Below are positions 8,877 to 18,226 of a stretch of 64,000 bases of DNA, piece after piece. Within the stretch, counting starts at the first letter, position 1, and each line of letters starts with the position of its first letter. Source of the DNA: Vibrio sp. AND4 (GTDB taxonomy: Bacteria > Pseudomonadota > Gammaproteobacteria > Enterobacterales > Vibrionaceae); NCBI RefSeq assembly GCF_000171815.1, contig NZ_ABGR01000005.1, forward strand, positions 62,001-126,000. The letters run 5' to 3'. The notes below the pieces were generated by a model that searched no databases, was not told the DNA's origin, and saw nothing but the letters and a program-made list of their open reading frames with translations. The position numbers and the translations under genes were made by a program.

Positions 8877-9182
8877 ATGAAAAGTGCACTTATAGAAATT
8901 AGTGATATTGATCGACTAATTACGCGAGGACTGGAAAAAGCTGCCTTAAATACTGAAGAAATTCTTCACTTGGTCGATAGCAGGGAAGAGTTATTGCAAA
9001 ACCTACTCTCCATTGTTGAGGACAATCCATCGTTGAAGCAGGGAGCAGAGTGGCAAGACTTGCTCATTCGCACCCAAAGTATTGTTGAGCTGATGCAAAA
9101 TGAAACGATGAACCTAAGTAAAGACCTTCACAAGTTCCGCTATGGTCAACGTTCGCTTCAGCAGTACAAAAAATTTAGATAA
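8877..9182 (+). CDS. flaI: FlaI, FliT-like flagellar protein
   Basis: 101 residues, mostly helical, starting immediately after the fliD stop codon. Its place between fliD and fliS, size and helical composition fit the FlaI protein of polar Vibrio flagella, thought to be a counterpart of the FliT chaperone that protects FliD before export. No catalytic motif is visible. The function is inferred from context; sequence similarity to enterobacterial FliT is not obvious by eye. Confidence 0.8.
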   Translation: MKSALIEISDIDRLITRGLEKAALNTEEILHLVDSREELLQNLLSIVEDNPSLKQGAEWQDLLIRTQSIVELMQNETMNLSKDLHKFRYGQRSLQQYKKFR

Positions 9183-9194
9183 AAGAGGAATACT

Positions 9195-9605
9195 ATGCGC
9201 GGTTCTCTGCAAGCATACAAAAAGGTATCAGTTGACAGCCAGCTGAGTGCGGCATCTCCGCATAAAGTCATTCAAATGCTCATGGCAGGTGCAATCGAGC
9301 GTCTTATTCAGGGTAAAGCGGCGATGCAAGCAGGTAATATTCCTGCAAAAGGTGAGCGTCTTGGCAAAGCGCTGGACATCATCATCGCACTGCGTAGCTG
9401 TTTATCTATGGATGACGGTGGAGACATTGCTTCAAACCTAGATTCACTTTACGAGTTTATGATTACTCAGATCTCGACAGCAAACCACCAGAACGACCCT
9501 AAACCAATTGATGATGTTATTGATATCATTCGCGAAATTAAATCGGCTTGGGACCAAATTCCAACTGAATACCATAACCTAACGGCAGCTGAAGTCGGTA
9601 TATAG
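9195..9605 (+). CDS. fliS: Flagellin export chaperone FliS (FlaJ)
   Basis: 136 residues, ATG 9195 with AAGAGGAA upstream. FliS binds the C-terminal D0 helix of flagellin and prevents premature polymerisation in the cytoplasm. Family signatures: N-terminal MRGSLQAYKKVSVDSQLSAASPHKVIQMLM and the helix containing AIERLIQGKAAM, then IIALRSCLSMDDGGDIASNLDSLYEFM. It is the last gene of the flaA-fliS run. A 284-base non-coding stretch containing no clear promoter consensus separates it from flrA. Confidence 0.92.
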   Translation: MRGSLQAYKKVSVDSQLSAASPHKVIQMLMAGAIERLIQGKAAMQAGNIPAKGERLGKALDIIIALRSCLSMDDGGDIASNLDSLYEFMITQISTANHQNDPKPIDDVIDIIREIKSAWDQIPTEYHNLTAAEVGI

Positions 9606-9889
9606 TCGGCTATAGAAGACTTTACAGAACAGGTAAAGGATAATTTCTTGTTGCATATTAATTAGTTAAGAAAAGTTACAATAGAGCTCACACCTCTTTA
9701 TTGCTTGGTTGCCTTATTTTTTTATTCAAATAAAATAGAAGTTATTATTGGCCCTAATGGCTTTTTTTTGTTGCTGATTTCCCTATTTTGACTATCGTTT
9801 GTTGAAAGTGTGACAACCTTTTCGACGTTCGACAACGTAAACTAAGGCCTGGCGCAACAACCCCATATGAAAGGCAATCATTCTTACTT

Positions 9890-11356
9890 ATGCAAGGTTT
9901 GGCAAAACTACTTGTAATCGATGACAATGCAGCAAGTCGTCTGAATATAAGCAATATATTGGAATTTGTTGGAGAAAGTTGCGAAGCGGTCAGCTCTGAC
10001 CAGCTAGGCGATGTTGACTGGTCTGCGATTTGGTCAGGTTGCATTGTCGTTAACCTCTGTGCAGGTCATGCCGCGACAGCGGTGATGGCTCGCCTCTCAC
10101 AAGCGCACCATATCCCACTTCTTGTCATGGGCACTTTTCCATTGCCTGTTGATGACTTGCCTAACTTTGTCGGTGAATTGGAGCAACCGCTTAATTATCC
10201 GCAACTTAGCGAAGCGTTACGTCATTGCAATGATTTCTTGGGCCGTAAAGGCGTAAACGTGGTAGCGAATACGCGTAATAATACCCTTTTCCGCAGTCTG
10301 GTTGGTCAAAGCCGAGGTATTCAAGACGTTCGGCATTTGATTGAACAAGTTTCAGCCACCGAAGCAAATGTGTTGATCTTGGGCGAATCTGGTACGGGTA
10401 AAGAAGTGGTGGCACGAAACATTCACTATCATTCTACTTACTGCTCTGGCCCCTTTGTACCGATCAACTGTGGTGCCATTCCAGCAGACCTACTAGAAAG
10501 CGAGCTTTTTGGCCATGAAAAAGGCGCATTTACTGGTGCGTTAACGACACGCAAAGGTCGTTTTGAATTAGCGGAAGGTGGCACCATTTTCCTTGATGAG
10601 ATTGGTGATATGCCAATGTCGATGCAAGTGAAGTTGCTGCGTGTACTGCAAGAGCGATGCTTTGAGCGTGTTGGTGGCAACACGACGATTAAAGTAAACG
10701 TTCGTGTCGTGGCTGCAACTCACCGCGATCTAGACACCATGATCAACGATGGCACATTCCGTGAAGATCTTTTTTACCGCTTGAATGTTTTCCCCATTGA
10801 AATGCCAGCGTTAAAATCACGCAAGCAAGATATTCCCTTGTTGTTACAAGAACTGATGACGCGTCTAGAAGCCGAAGGTGGGCAACCCATCTACTTTACG
10901 CCTCGTGCGATCAACTCATTGATGGAGCATGACTGGCCGGGTAACGTGCGTGAACTTGCCAACCTTGTTGAGCGTATGGTGATCTTGTACCCCAACAGCT
11001 TAGTGGATGTGAACCACCTACCAACTAAATACCGCTACAGTGATATCCCTGAATTCCAACCAGAAAGTAACCCATTTACTTCTATGGAAGAGCAAGAACG
11101 CGATGTGTTCCAGGACATTTTCTCTGAGGACTTTAGTTTTGATGAGCAAAGTGAAATAGAGCACAATATGAATGCGCCTCAAGCTCTTCCGTCAGAAGGG
11201 GTAAACTTAAAAGAACTTCTCGCGGATATGGAAATCAACATGATCAACCAGGCGCTAGAGGCACAGGGTGGCGTTGTTGCAAGAGCAGCGGATATGCTAG
11301 GCATGCGACGTACAACCTTGGTCGAGAAAATGCGTAAATATAACCTTCAACGCTAG
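9890..11356 (+). CDS. flrA: Flagellar master regulator FlrA (FlaK), sigma-54 activator
   Basis: 488 residues. FlrA (FleQ family) activates the sigma-54-dependent class II flagellar genes, including flrBC. Domains in order: N-terminal FleQ-type domain (about 1-125), AAA+ domain (about 140-370) with Walker A GESGTGKE at 165-172 and the sigma-54 contact motif GAFTGA at 212-217, and a C-terminal Fis-type helix-turn-helix ([23 protein letters not shown], about 463-485). The N-terminal domain resembles a receiver ([13 protein letters not shown]) but the strand that should carry the phosphorylated Asp reads IVVNLC, as in FleQ, so it is not phosphorylated. Probably its own transcription unit at the top of the hierarchy; 192 bases separate it from flrB. 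Confidence 0.93.
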   Translation: MQGLAKLLVIDDNAASRLNISNILEFVGESCEAVSSDQLGDVDWSAIWSGCIVVNLCAGHAATAVMARLSQAHHIPLLVMGTFPLPVDDLPNFVGELEQPLNYPQLSEALRHCNDFLGRKGVNVVANTRNNTLFRSLVGQSRGIQDVRHLIEQVSATEANVLILGESGTGKEVVARNIHYHSTYCSGPFVPINCGAIPADLLESELFGHEKGAFTGALTTRKGRFELAEGGTIFLDEIGDMPMSMQVKLLRVLQERCFERVGGNTTIKVNVRVVAATHRDLDTMINDGTFREDLFYRLNVFPIEMPALKSRKQDIPLLLQELMTRLEAEGGQPIYFTPRAINSLMEHDWPGNVRELANLVERMVILYPNSLVDVNHLPTKYRYSDIPEFQPESNPFTSMEEQERDVFQDIFSEDFSFDEQSEIEHNMNAPQALPSEGVNLKELLADMEINMINQALEAQGGVVARAADMLGMRRTTLVEKMRKYNLQR

Positions 11357-11480
11357 GGTCTGTTTGGCGTTACTGTGGTTCAACTTAAGACCGCTGGTTA
11401 TCTTTTCTGACAATAAAACCATCCATTTCTTGGTGTCAATTTCTTGTCGATGACATAACGCCATGATAAATATAGGAAGC

Positions 11481-11509
11481 AGCTTGGTATACTAATTGCT
11501 TGCCAAGCT
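11481..11509 (+). promoter_or_regulatory. Sigma-54 promoter of flrBC, within an inverted repeat
   Basis: TTGGTATACTAATTGCTT carries GG at 11486-11487 and GC at 11498-11499 with the required ten-base spacing (consensus TGGCAC-N5-TTGCA). It lies about 50 bases before the flrB start and would be activated by FlrA. The promoter sits inside a seven-base inverted repeat, AGCTTGG at 11481-11487 and CCAAGCT at 11503-11509. Confidence 0.8.
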
Positions 11510-11548
11510 ACTTAAGTATTTGAATGGCGACATTTCGACAGGCAGCGA

Positions 11549-12577
11549 ATGGACAATAACACCAACCAATCCCATTTAGACTCAGTAGAGAATCAAGTAG
11601 AACGTTACAAGCAGGTCTTGGACGTGATGCCGGCGGGCGTGATCTTGTTAGATACCCATGGAGTTGTTCGCGAAGCCAACCCTGAAGCGCACCGCATTCT
11701 CGATATACCGCTGGTCGAAGAGAAATGGTTCAATATCATCCAAGCAGTATTTGACCCACGAGAAGATGATGGTCACGAAGTTTCACTGCGCAATGGTCGT
11801 AAAGTTCGTTTGGCGATTTCAGCATCCGCGACTGGCCAGCTCATTTTAATTACCGACCTAACGGAAACACGTTTGCTGCAGTCTCGCGTGAGTGACTTGC
11901 AACGCCTGTCATCACTTGGCCGTATGGTAGCGTCTCTGGCACATCAAGTCAGAACACCGTTATCGAGTGCTATGCTATATGCATCCAATTTAGCGGCGCC
12001 AAACTTGCTTCCGGCGACAAGAGACAGATTTCAAAGCAAATTAATGGATCGACTGCACGATTTGGAAAAGCAGGTTAATGATATGCTGCTTTTTGCTAAA
12101 GGTGGTGATAATAAGGTTATTAAACCTTTTAATATTGCTCAGTTGGTTGCTGAATATCAGCCAATGGTCGAAACTGCGCTGAAGAACAATAACATTGACT
12201 ATTTCTTAGAAGTCGAAGAAGAACACATTGAATTGCTGGGCAACGCGAACGCCATTGCCTCGGCATTGAGTAATTTAGTGATGAACGCGATTCAGATGTC
12301 AGGAAAAGAATCGCAGATAGATGTGTTTTTCCGCCCGGTGAACGGTGAGTTGCGTATTTCTGTACAAGACAGCGGTCCGGGTGTATCAAAAGAATTACAA
12401 GCAAAAATTATGGAGCCATTCTTTACTACACGGTCTCAGGGAACCGGGTTAGGGCTTGCTGTCGTTCAAATGGTTTGCCGTGCCCATGACGGTCGATTGG
12501 AACTTATTTCAGAGCAGGGTGATGGAGCCTGCTTTACCATGTGCATTCCGCTAGAGAGAGTGCAAGCAGAAGTGTAG
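11549..12577 (+). CDS. flrB: Flagellar sensor histidine kinase FlrB (FlaL)
   Basis: 342 residues. FlrB autophosphorylates and passes phosphate to FlrC. A PAS domain occupies about residues 15-110 (VLDVMPAGVILLDTHGVVREANPEA). It is followed by the dimerisation domain with the phospho-accepting His132 in SLAHQVRTPLSSAML and a HATPase domain (about 215-335) with the N box LVMNAIQMS, DSGPGVS and TGLGLAVV. No transmembrane segment is visible, so it is cytoplasmic, as known for FlrB. It precedes flrC by 38 bases and is probably co-transcribed from the sigma-54 promoter at 11486. Confidence 0.93.
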   Translation: MDNNTNQSHLDSVENQVERYKQVLDVMPAGVILLDTHGVVREANPEAHRILDIPLVEEKWFNIIQAVFDPREDDGHEVSLRNGRKVRLAISASATGQLILITDLTETRLLQSRVSDLQRLSSLGRMVASLAHQVRTPLSSAMLYASNLAAPNLLPATRDRFQSKLMDRLHDLEKQVNDMLLFAKGGDNKVIKPFNIAQLVAEYQPMVETALKNNNIDYFLEVEEEHIELLGNANAIASALSNLVMNAIQMSGKESQIDVFFRPVNGELRISVQDSGPGVSKELQAKIMEPFFTTRSQGTGLGLAVVQMVCRAHDGRLELISEQGDGACFTMCIPLERVQAEV

Positions 12578-12615
12578 TAAGCGACTGTTGTTGAAAACAT
12601 TACTGGAGAATCATA

Positions 12616-14025
12616 ATGGCGCAAAGCAAAGTGCTGATCGTAGAAGACGACGAAGGTCTTCGTGAAGCCTTGGTGGATACTCTGGCTCTGGCAGGGTATG
12701 AGTGGCTAGAAGCCGATTGTGCGGAAGACGCTTTGTTAAAGCTAAAGTCGAATGCGGTGGACATCGTGGTTTCTGACGTGCAAATGGCAGGCATGGGCGG
12801 TTTGGCTTTGCTACGCAATATCAAGCAGAACTGGCCGAACATGCCTGTCCTACTTATGACGGCTTACGCAAACATTGAAGATGCGGTATCGGCAATGAAA
12901 GAAGGTGCGATTGATTACATGGCCAAGCCATTTGCACCCGAAGTACTGCTTAATATGGTGAGCCGTTACGCGCCAATCAAAAGTGATGATAACGGTGATG
13001 CGGTCGTGGCGGACGAGAAAAGCCTGCGCTTGTTAGCCCTGGCAGACAAGGTCGCACGTACGGATGCTAACGTCATGATCTTGGGACCAAGTGGTTCAGG
13101 CAAAGAAGTCATGTCGCGCTACATCCACAACGCCTCAAACCACAAAAATGGTCCATTTGTTGCGATTAACTGTGCCGCTATCCCTGACAATATGCTAGAG
13201 GCGACATTGTTCGGTTACGATAAGGGGGCGTTTACTGGCGCCGTTCAAGCGTGTCCGGGGAAATTCGAACAAGCGCAGGGTGGCACTATCTTGCTTGATG
13301 AAATCAGTGAGATGGACTTAAACCTACAAGCCAAGCTACTGCGTGTTCTGCAAGAGCGTGAAGTCGAACGCTTGGGTAGTCGTAAGAGCATCAAGTTGGA
13401 TGTTCGTGTACTAGCAACCAGTAACCGCGATTTAAAACATTACGTCTCTGAAGGTAAGTTCCGAGAAGACTTATACTACCGCTTGAATGTATTCCCAATC
13501 ACATGGCCTGCACTTTGTGATCGCAAAGGTGACATCTCGCCACTTGCTCAGCACCTGACTGAGCGCCATTGCACCAAGGTGGGTATGCCAGTTCCCAAGT
13601 TCTCGCAAATGGCACTAGAGAAACTGCTTCAATACTCGTGGCCAGGCAATGTTCGTGAATTAGACAACGTGGTTCAACGTGCACTTATTCTGAGTGAAAA
13701 TGGGGATATTGATGCGGAACACATCTTACTTGAAGGCGTGGATTGGCAAGATGCTAGCAGTCTGCAACGCGTTGTTCAAAATGCAGAAATGGTGTCTCCT
13801 GATGTTAAGCCGATAGCTCAAGTTGAAGCGAACAACCGTATTGCGGCTGGTGGCGAAGGTCTTGGTAGCGAATTACGTGATCAAGAATACGCGATCATTT
13901 TAGAAACATTGATCGAATGTAATGGTCGTCGCAAAGAAATGGCAGAGAAGCTGAGCATCAGTCCGCGGACTTTACGCTATAAACTCGCCAAAATGCGTGA
14001 TGCTGGTATCGATATTCCGGCTTAA
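12616..14025 (+). CDS. flrC: Flagellar response regulator FlrC (FlaM), sigma-54 activator
   Basis: 469 residues, ATG 12616 with TGGAGAAT upstream. FlrC, phosphorylated by FlrB, activates class III sigma-54 flagellar operons. Receiver domain at 1-120 with phospho-Asp54 in VVSDVQMAG. AAA+ domain at about 140-365 with Walker A GPSGSGKE and GAFTGA at 204-209. C-terminal Fis-type helix-turn-helix at about 430-465 (GRRKEMAEKLSISPRTLRYKLAKM). It is the second gene of the flrBC unit and is followed 126 bases later by the fliE operon, whose sigma-54 promoter is a likely FlrC target. Confidence 0.94.
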   Translation: MAQSKVLIVEDDEGLREALVDTLALAGYEWLEADCAEDALLKLKSNAVDIVVSDVQMAGMGGLALLRNIKQNWPNMPVLLMTAYANIEDAVSAMKEGAIDYMAKPFAPEVLLNMVSRYAPIKSDDNGDAVVADEKSLRLLALADKVARTDANVMILGPSGSGKEVMSRYIHNASNHKNGPFVAINCAAIPDNMLEATLFGYDKGAFTGAVQACPGKFEQAQGGTILLDEISEMDLNLQAKLLRVLQEREVERLGSRKSIKLDVRVLATSNRDLKHYVSEGKFREDLYYRLNVFPITWPALCDRKGDISPLAQHLTERHCTKVGMPVPKFSQMALEKLLQYSWPGNVRELDNVVQRALILSENGDIDAEHILLEGVDWQDASSLQRVVQNAEMVSPDVKPIAQVEANNRIAAGGEGLGSELRDQEYAIILETLIECNGRRKEMAEKLSISPRTLRYKLAKMRDAGIDIPA

Positions 14026-14082
14026 TCTATACATCAATAGCCATAGGGCAAAAGTGTGGGTACACTACGACACTATTGTCTT

Positions 14083-14099
14083 ACGGCACAATGTTTGCT
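14083..14099 (+). promoter_or_regulatory. Sigma-54 promoter of the fliE operon
   Basis: GGCACAATGTTTGCT: GG at 14085-14086, GC at 14097-14098, ten bases between, close to the TGGCAC-N5-TTGCA consensus. It lies 50-65 bases before fliE. Likely class III, FlrC-dependent or class II, FlrA-dependent; the sequence alone does not decide which. Confidence 0.82.
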
Positions 14100-14151
14100 G
14101 TATCAATAATCAGTTTTATTTAATAGTCAAAACTTTGGCTTAGAGGTGACA

Positions 14152-14463
14152 ATGAAAGTTGATGGTATTCAGTCAGAAATGCGTGCCATGATGGTAGAAG
14201 CGACCAATACCGCTCCTATCGCAACGGGTGCGAAAGTTGGGGCAGATTTTGGTGATCTCCTCACAAAAGCCATCAATAACGTAAACTCACTTCAAAAAGC
14301 ATCGGGCGATCTACAAACGCGTTTTGATCGTGGTGATGCGGATGTTTCCCTTTCTGATGTAATGATTGCTCGTAACAAGTCCAGTGTTGCTTTCGACGCC
14401 ACTGTACAAATCCGTAATAAGCTCGTTGAGTCCTATAAGGACCTCATGAATATGCCAGTGTAA
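14152..14463 (+). CDS. fliE: Flagellar hook-basal body protein FliE
   Basis: 103 residues from ATG 14152. AGAGGTGA directly upstream supports this start over the in-frame GTG six bases earlier. FliE joins the MS ring to the proximal rod. The family pattern is clear in the C-terminal half (FGDLLTKAINNVNSLQKASGDLQTRFDRGDADVSLSDVMIARNKSSVAFDATVQIRNKLVESYKDLMNMPV). First gene of fliEFGHIJ, under the sigma-54 promoter at 14085. Confidence 0.93.
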   Translation: MKVDGIQSEMRAMMVEATNTAPIATGAKVGADFGDLLTKAINNVNSLQKASGDLQTRFDRGDADVSLSDVMIARNKSSVAFDATVQIRNKLVESYKDLMNMPV

Positions 14464-14477
14464 TTTAGGTAATAAGT

Positions 14478-16220
14478 GTGGCAGAAAAGTCTACAGATTT
14501 AACCGTCACTGATGGCGGCGCCGATGGTGCAATGATGGCTGGCTCAGATCTGGATGTGGAAAGTCAAAACCCAGATCTTGAAGAGCGCAGTGCGTCAAAA
14601 TTTGATATGGCAGTGGGCGACTTAGATCTACTTCGTCAGGTCGTATTAGTTCTTTCTATCTCTATCTGTGTTGCGTTGATCGTAATGTTGTTCTTCTGGG
14701 TGAAAGAGCCTGAAATGCGTCCACTTGGTGCGTACGAGACAGAAGAACTGATCCCAGTATTGGATTACCTCGATCAGCAAAAAATTAATTACAAGCTAGA
14801 TGGCAGTACGGTTTCGGTGGAATCGAGTGATTACAACTCGATCAAGCTGGGCATGGTACGAGCGGGGGTGAACCAAGCAACGGCAGCCGGTGATGATATT
14901 TTGCTGCAAGACATGGGCTTTGGTGTTTCCCAGCGTCTTGAGCAGGAACGTTTGAAGCTCAGTCGCGAACGTCAACTTGCTCAAGCGATTGAAGAAATGA
15001 AGCAGGTTCGAAAAGCGCGTGTGCTTCTTGCTCTACCAAAACATAGTGTATTTGTTCGTCATAACCAAGAAGCGTCTGCTTCGGTATCATTGACTATCTC
15101 TACGGGTGTAAACCTCAAACAGCAAGAGGTCGATTCTATCGTTGATATGGTGGCAAGTGCGGTTCCTGGTATGAAGACCTCTCGTATCACGGTAACCGAT
15201 CAACATGGTCGTCTACTCAGCTCAGGTTCTCAAGACCCAGCATCGGCTGCTCGTCGCAAAGAACAAGAGCTAGAGCGCAGCCAAGAACAAGGGCTGCGTG
15301 AGAAGATTGACTCTGTGCTATTACCAATTTTGGGCTTTGGTAATTATACGGCTCAGGTGGACATCCAGATGGATTTCAGCACCGTAGAGCAAACGCGCAA
15401 GAATTTCGATCCAAATACACCGTCTACGCGCAGTGAATACGCTCTTGAAGATTACAATAACGGCAACATGGTCGCGGGCATTCCCGGGGCATTGAGTAAC
15501 CAGCCGCCAGCGGATGCGTCTATTCCTCAAGATGTGGCGCAGATGAAAGATGGCACATTGACTGGTCAAGGCTCGGTTCGTAAAGAATCGACGCGTAACT
15601 TTGAGCTTGATACCACTATCAGCCATGAACGCAAGCAGACGGGTACCTTGGCTCGTCAAACCGTCTCTGTTGCGATCAAAGACCGTCGAGTGGTGAACCC
15701 TGATACGGGGGAAGTGACTTACACACCGTTGTCAGAGTCTGAAATCAATGCAATTCGCCAAGTACTGATTGGCGCGGTTGGTTTTGATGAGAGTCGCGGT
15801 GATTTGCTGAATGTACTGAGTGTTAAGTTTGCTGAGCCAGAGCTTGAGCAAATGACTGATCCACCGATTTGGGAGCATCCAAACTTCAACGACTGGGTCC
15901 GTTGGTTCGCAAGTGCGTTGGTGATCATTGTCATTATCTTGGTTCTGGTGCGTCCAGCAATGAAGAAACTGCTCAACCCAGCGAGTGATGACGAAGATGA
16001 AATGTATGGACCAGATGGCTTACCGATTGGTGCGGATGGTGAAACTAGCCTGATTGGCAGTGACATCGAAAGCGGCGAACTGTTTGAGTTTGGTTCAAGC
16101 ATTGATTTGCCTAACCTTCACAAAGATGAAGATGTACTCAAAGCTGTGCGTGCTCTGGTGGCTAATGAGCCTGAGCTCGCTGCTCAAGTAGTAAAAAACT
16201 GGATGAACGAAAATGGCTAA
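14478..16220 (+). CDS. fliF: Flagellar MS-ring protein FliF
   Basis: 580 residues, start GTG 14478. FliF builds the MS ring in the inner membrane, the base of the rod and the mount for the FliG C ring. Two membrane spans are visible at about residues 57-76 (VLVLSISICVALIVMLFFWV) and 477-495 (WFASALVIIVIILVLVRPA), bracketing the large periplasmic part. The C-terminal cytoplasmic tail (LVANEPELAAQVVKNWMNENG) is the FliG-binding segment. An acidic N-terminal extension of about 45 residues precedes the first span. It overlaps fliG by eight bases, so the two are probably translationally coupled. Confidence 0.95.
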   Translation: MAEKSTDLTVTDGGADGAMMAGSDLDVESQNPDLEERSASKFDMAVGDLDLLRQVVLVLSISICVALIVMLFFWVKEPEMRPLGAYETEELIPVLDYLDQQKINYKLDGSTVSVESSDYNSIKLGMVRAGVNQATAAGDDILLQDMGFGVSQRLEQERLKLSRERQLAQAIEEMKQVRKARVLLALPKHSVFVRHNQEASASVSLTISTGVNLKQQEVDSIVDMVASAVPGMKTSRITVTDQHGRLLSSGSQDPASAARRKEQELERSQEQGLREKIDSVLLPILGFGNYTAQVDIQMDFSTVEQTRKNFDPNTPSTRSEYALEDYNNGNMVAGIPGALSNQPPADASIPQDVAQMKDGTLTGQGSVRKESTRNFELDTTISHERKQTGTLARQTVSVAIKDRRVVNPDTGEVTYTPLSESEINAIRQVLIGAVGFDESRGDLLNVLSVKFAEPELEQMTDPPIWEHPNFNDWVRWFASALVIIVIILVLVRPAMKKLLNPASDDEDEMYGPDGLPIGADGETSLIGSDIESGELFEFGSSIDLPNLHKDEDVLKAVRALVANEPELAAQVVKNWMNENG

Positions 16221-17268
16221 CGATATCGTACCTCAAGATGAAAACGGTGCAGATATGCCAGCGGAGTTTGATATCTCTGGCATGACGGGTGAAGAGAAAG
16301 CGGCGATTTTGCTGTTGAGCCTGAACGAAAATGACGCGGCCGGCATCATTCGACACCTAGAGCCAAAACAGGTTCAGCGTGTGGGTAGTTCAATGGCTCG
16401 AGCGAAAGACCTGAGCCAAGACAAGGTATCTGGTGTCCATCGTGCGTTCCTAGAAGACATCCAGAAATACACTAACATTGGCATGGGCAGCGAAGACTTC
16501 ATGCGCAATGCGTTGGTGGCGGCACTGGGTGAAGACAAAGCGAACAACTTGGTTGACCAAATTCTACTTGGTACTGGTTCTAAAGGCTTGGATTCACTGA
16601 AATGGATGGATCCTCGCCAAGTGGCAAGCATCATTGTCAATGAACACCCACAGATTCAAACTATTGTGCTTTCATATTTGGATGCAGACCAATCGGCAGA
16701 AATCCTTTCTCAGTTCCCAGAGCGTGTTCGTCTGGATCTGATGATGCGTATTGCTAACCTAGAAGAAGTCCAGCCATCGGCATTGGCTGAGCTGAACGAA
16801 ATCATGGAGAAACAGTTTGCAGGCCAAGCGGGGGCTCAAGCTGCAAAAATTGGTGGCCTGAAGGCAGCGGCAGAAATCATGAACTATCTAGACAACAATG
16901 TCGAAGGTATCTTGATGGAGCAAATTCGCGACCAAGACGAAGACACGGCAACACAAATCCAAGACCTTATGTTTGTCTTCGAGAATTTGGTGGAAGTGGA
17001 CGACCAAGGTATTCAGAAATTGCTGCGTGATGTTCCACAAGATGTTCTGCAACGTGCCCTCAAAGGTGCTGATGATTCTCTGCGTGAGAAAGTCTTCAAA
17101 AACATGTCTAAACGTGCCGCTGAGATGATGCGCGATGATATCGAAGCCATGCCTCCAGTTCGTGTTGCGGATGTAGAAGCCGCTCAGAAAGAAATTTTGT
17201 CGATTGCTCGCCGTATGGCCGACGCTGGTGAAATCATGCTATCAGGTGGCGCAGAGGAGTTCTTGTAA
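16213..17268 (+). CDS. fliG: Flagellar motor switch protein FliG
   Basis: 351 residues. FliG couples the stator to rotor torque and sits on FliF. N-terminal domain with MTGEEKAAILLLSLNENDAAGIIRHLEPKQV; middle domain with the MNYLDN region and EHPQIQTIVLSY; C-terminal domain with the torque helix IQDLMFVFENLVEVDDQGIQKLLRDVP and RAAEMMRDDIEAMPPVRVADVEAAQKEIL. Charged torque residues appear conserved. The start overlaps fliF by eight bases. An 11-base-pair hairpin and 154 non-coding bases separate it from fliH, unlike the tight spacing elsewhere in the operon. Confidence 0.95.
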   Translation: MANDIVPQDENGADMPAEFDISGMTGEEKAAILLLSLNENDAAGIIRHLEPKQVQRVGSSMARAKDLSQDKVSGVHRAFLEDIQKYTNIGMGSEDFMRNALVAALGEDKANNLVDQILLGTGSKGLDSLKWMDPRQVASIIVNEHPQIQTIVLSYLDADQSAEILSQFPERVRLDLMMRIANLEEVQPSALAELNEIMEKQFAGQAGAQAAKIGGLKAAAEIMNYLDNNVEGILMEQIRDQDEDTATQIQDLMFVFENLVEVDDQGIQKLLRDVPQDVLQRALKGADDSLREKVFKNMSKRAAEMMRDDIEAMPPVRVADVEAAQKEILSIARRMADAGEIMLSGGAEEFL

Positions 17269-17277
17269 TCCTTTCTT

Positions 17278-17304
17278 ATTCCTCTTGCTCAAGGCAAGAG
17301 GAAT
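17278..17304 (+). other. Hairpin between fliG and fliH (attenuator or processing site)
   Basis: Perfect eleven-base-pair stem ATTCCTCTTGC (17278-17288) / GCAAGAGGAAT (17294-17304) with a TCAAG loop, followed by GTTCTTCTTTTG, which is T-rich but not a clean T-run. It starts ten bases after the fliG stop. It could be a partial terminator or an RNA stability element within the operon. No clear sigma-54 or sigma-28 promoter was found between it and fliH. Confidence 0.6.
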
Positions 17305-17422
17305 GTTCTTCTTTTGCTGCGCAATTTAATTTTAAATAAACTTGAATTTTCAGCGTAGTTAATTTTCCCAATGCACTTTATTTTCAACATCAATTTTAAC
17401 ATAGACAGATTGTAGGTTAAGC

Positions 17423-18223
17423 ATGGCTGGCGATAGAAAACGTGGATTTATCCGTCCTGACGAAGACGATTCGATGATCAAGCCGCAGCGCTGGGGTTTA
17501 CCTGACTACGGTGAAGCGAGAGAAAACCAAGCTAAGCAAACCGCGTTTAACTACGACCCTGGTTGGGTGCCAAACTTTGATGAGCCCGAAGAAGAGCACG
17601 CTCTTGAACTGACAGAAGAGCAGATTGAGTTGATTAAGCAAGGTGCTTATCAAGAAGGTCTGCATCAAGGTCAAGAAGCTGGCTTCAATCAAGGTTACGA
17701 AAAAGGCAAAGAAGAAGGCATTGGTGCAGGTCATGCAGAAGGACTTGAACTCGGCAAAGCGGAAGGCATTACGGCTGGGCAAGAATATATCCAGCAACAA
17801 GTAGAAACCTTTATGAACTTGGCCAATCAATTTGCTCAGCCTTTGGAGTTGATGAACGCTCAGGTTGAAAAGCAACTGGTCGATATGGTGCTTTGCCTAG
17901 TCAAAGAAGTCGTGCATGTGGAAGTGCAAACCAATCCACAAATTATTCTCGATACGGTAAAGCAGTCTTTTGAGGCGCTGCCAATCTCTGGTCATCCAAT
18001 CACATTACATTTAAACCCTGAGGATGTGACGATTATCCGCTCTGCATATGGCGAAGAAGAGCTTGATTGTCGTAACTGGACTTTAGTGGCTGAACCATCT
18101 CTAAATCGTGGCGATGTCCAGATTGCCGCCGGTGAATCCAGCATTAACTATCGCATGGAAGAGCGCGTGAAAAGCGTGTTAAGCCGCTTTTGTGGCGCAA
18201 ATCGCCATCAAGAGGGCGACTAA
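17423..18223 (+). CDS. fliH: Flagellar export ATPase regulator FliH
   Basis: 266 residues. FliH binds FliI and links it to the C ring and export gate. The centre has the family's glycine-spaced helix repeats (QEGLHQGQEAGFNQGYEKGKEEG, AEGLELGKAEGITAGQEY; Gxxx pattern, residues about 75-125). The C-terminal half (about 130-260) is the V-ATPase subunit E-like part ending in DVQIAAGESSINYRMEERVKSVL. It stands 154 bases after fliG and 3 bases before fliI. Confidence 0.93.
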   Translation: MAGDRKRGFIRPDEDDSMIKPQRWGLPDYGEARENQAKQTAFNYDPGWVPNFDEPEEEHALELTEEQIELIKQGAYQEGLHQGQEAGFNQGYEKGKEEGIGAGHAEGLELGKAEGITAGQEYIQQQVETFMNLANQFAQPLELMNAQVEKQLVDMVLCLVKEVVHVEVQTNPQIILDTVKQSFEALPISGHPITLHLNPEDVTIIRSAYGEEELDCRNWTLVAEPSLNRGDVQIAAGESSINYRMEERVKSVLSRFCGANRHQEGD

Positions 18224-18226
18224 TCC

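Noticed and set aside
9740..9775. GGCC...GGC-T-run after fliS as a terminator
   Set aside because: The stem has only three to four base pairs; the T-run alone is not enough.
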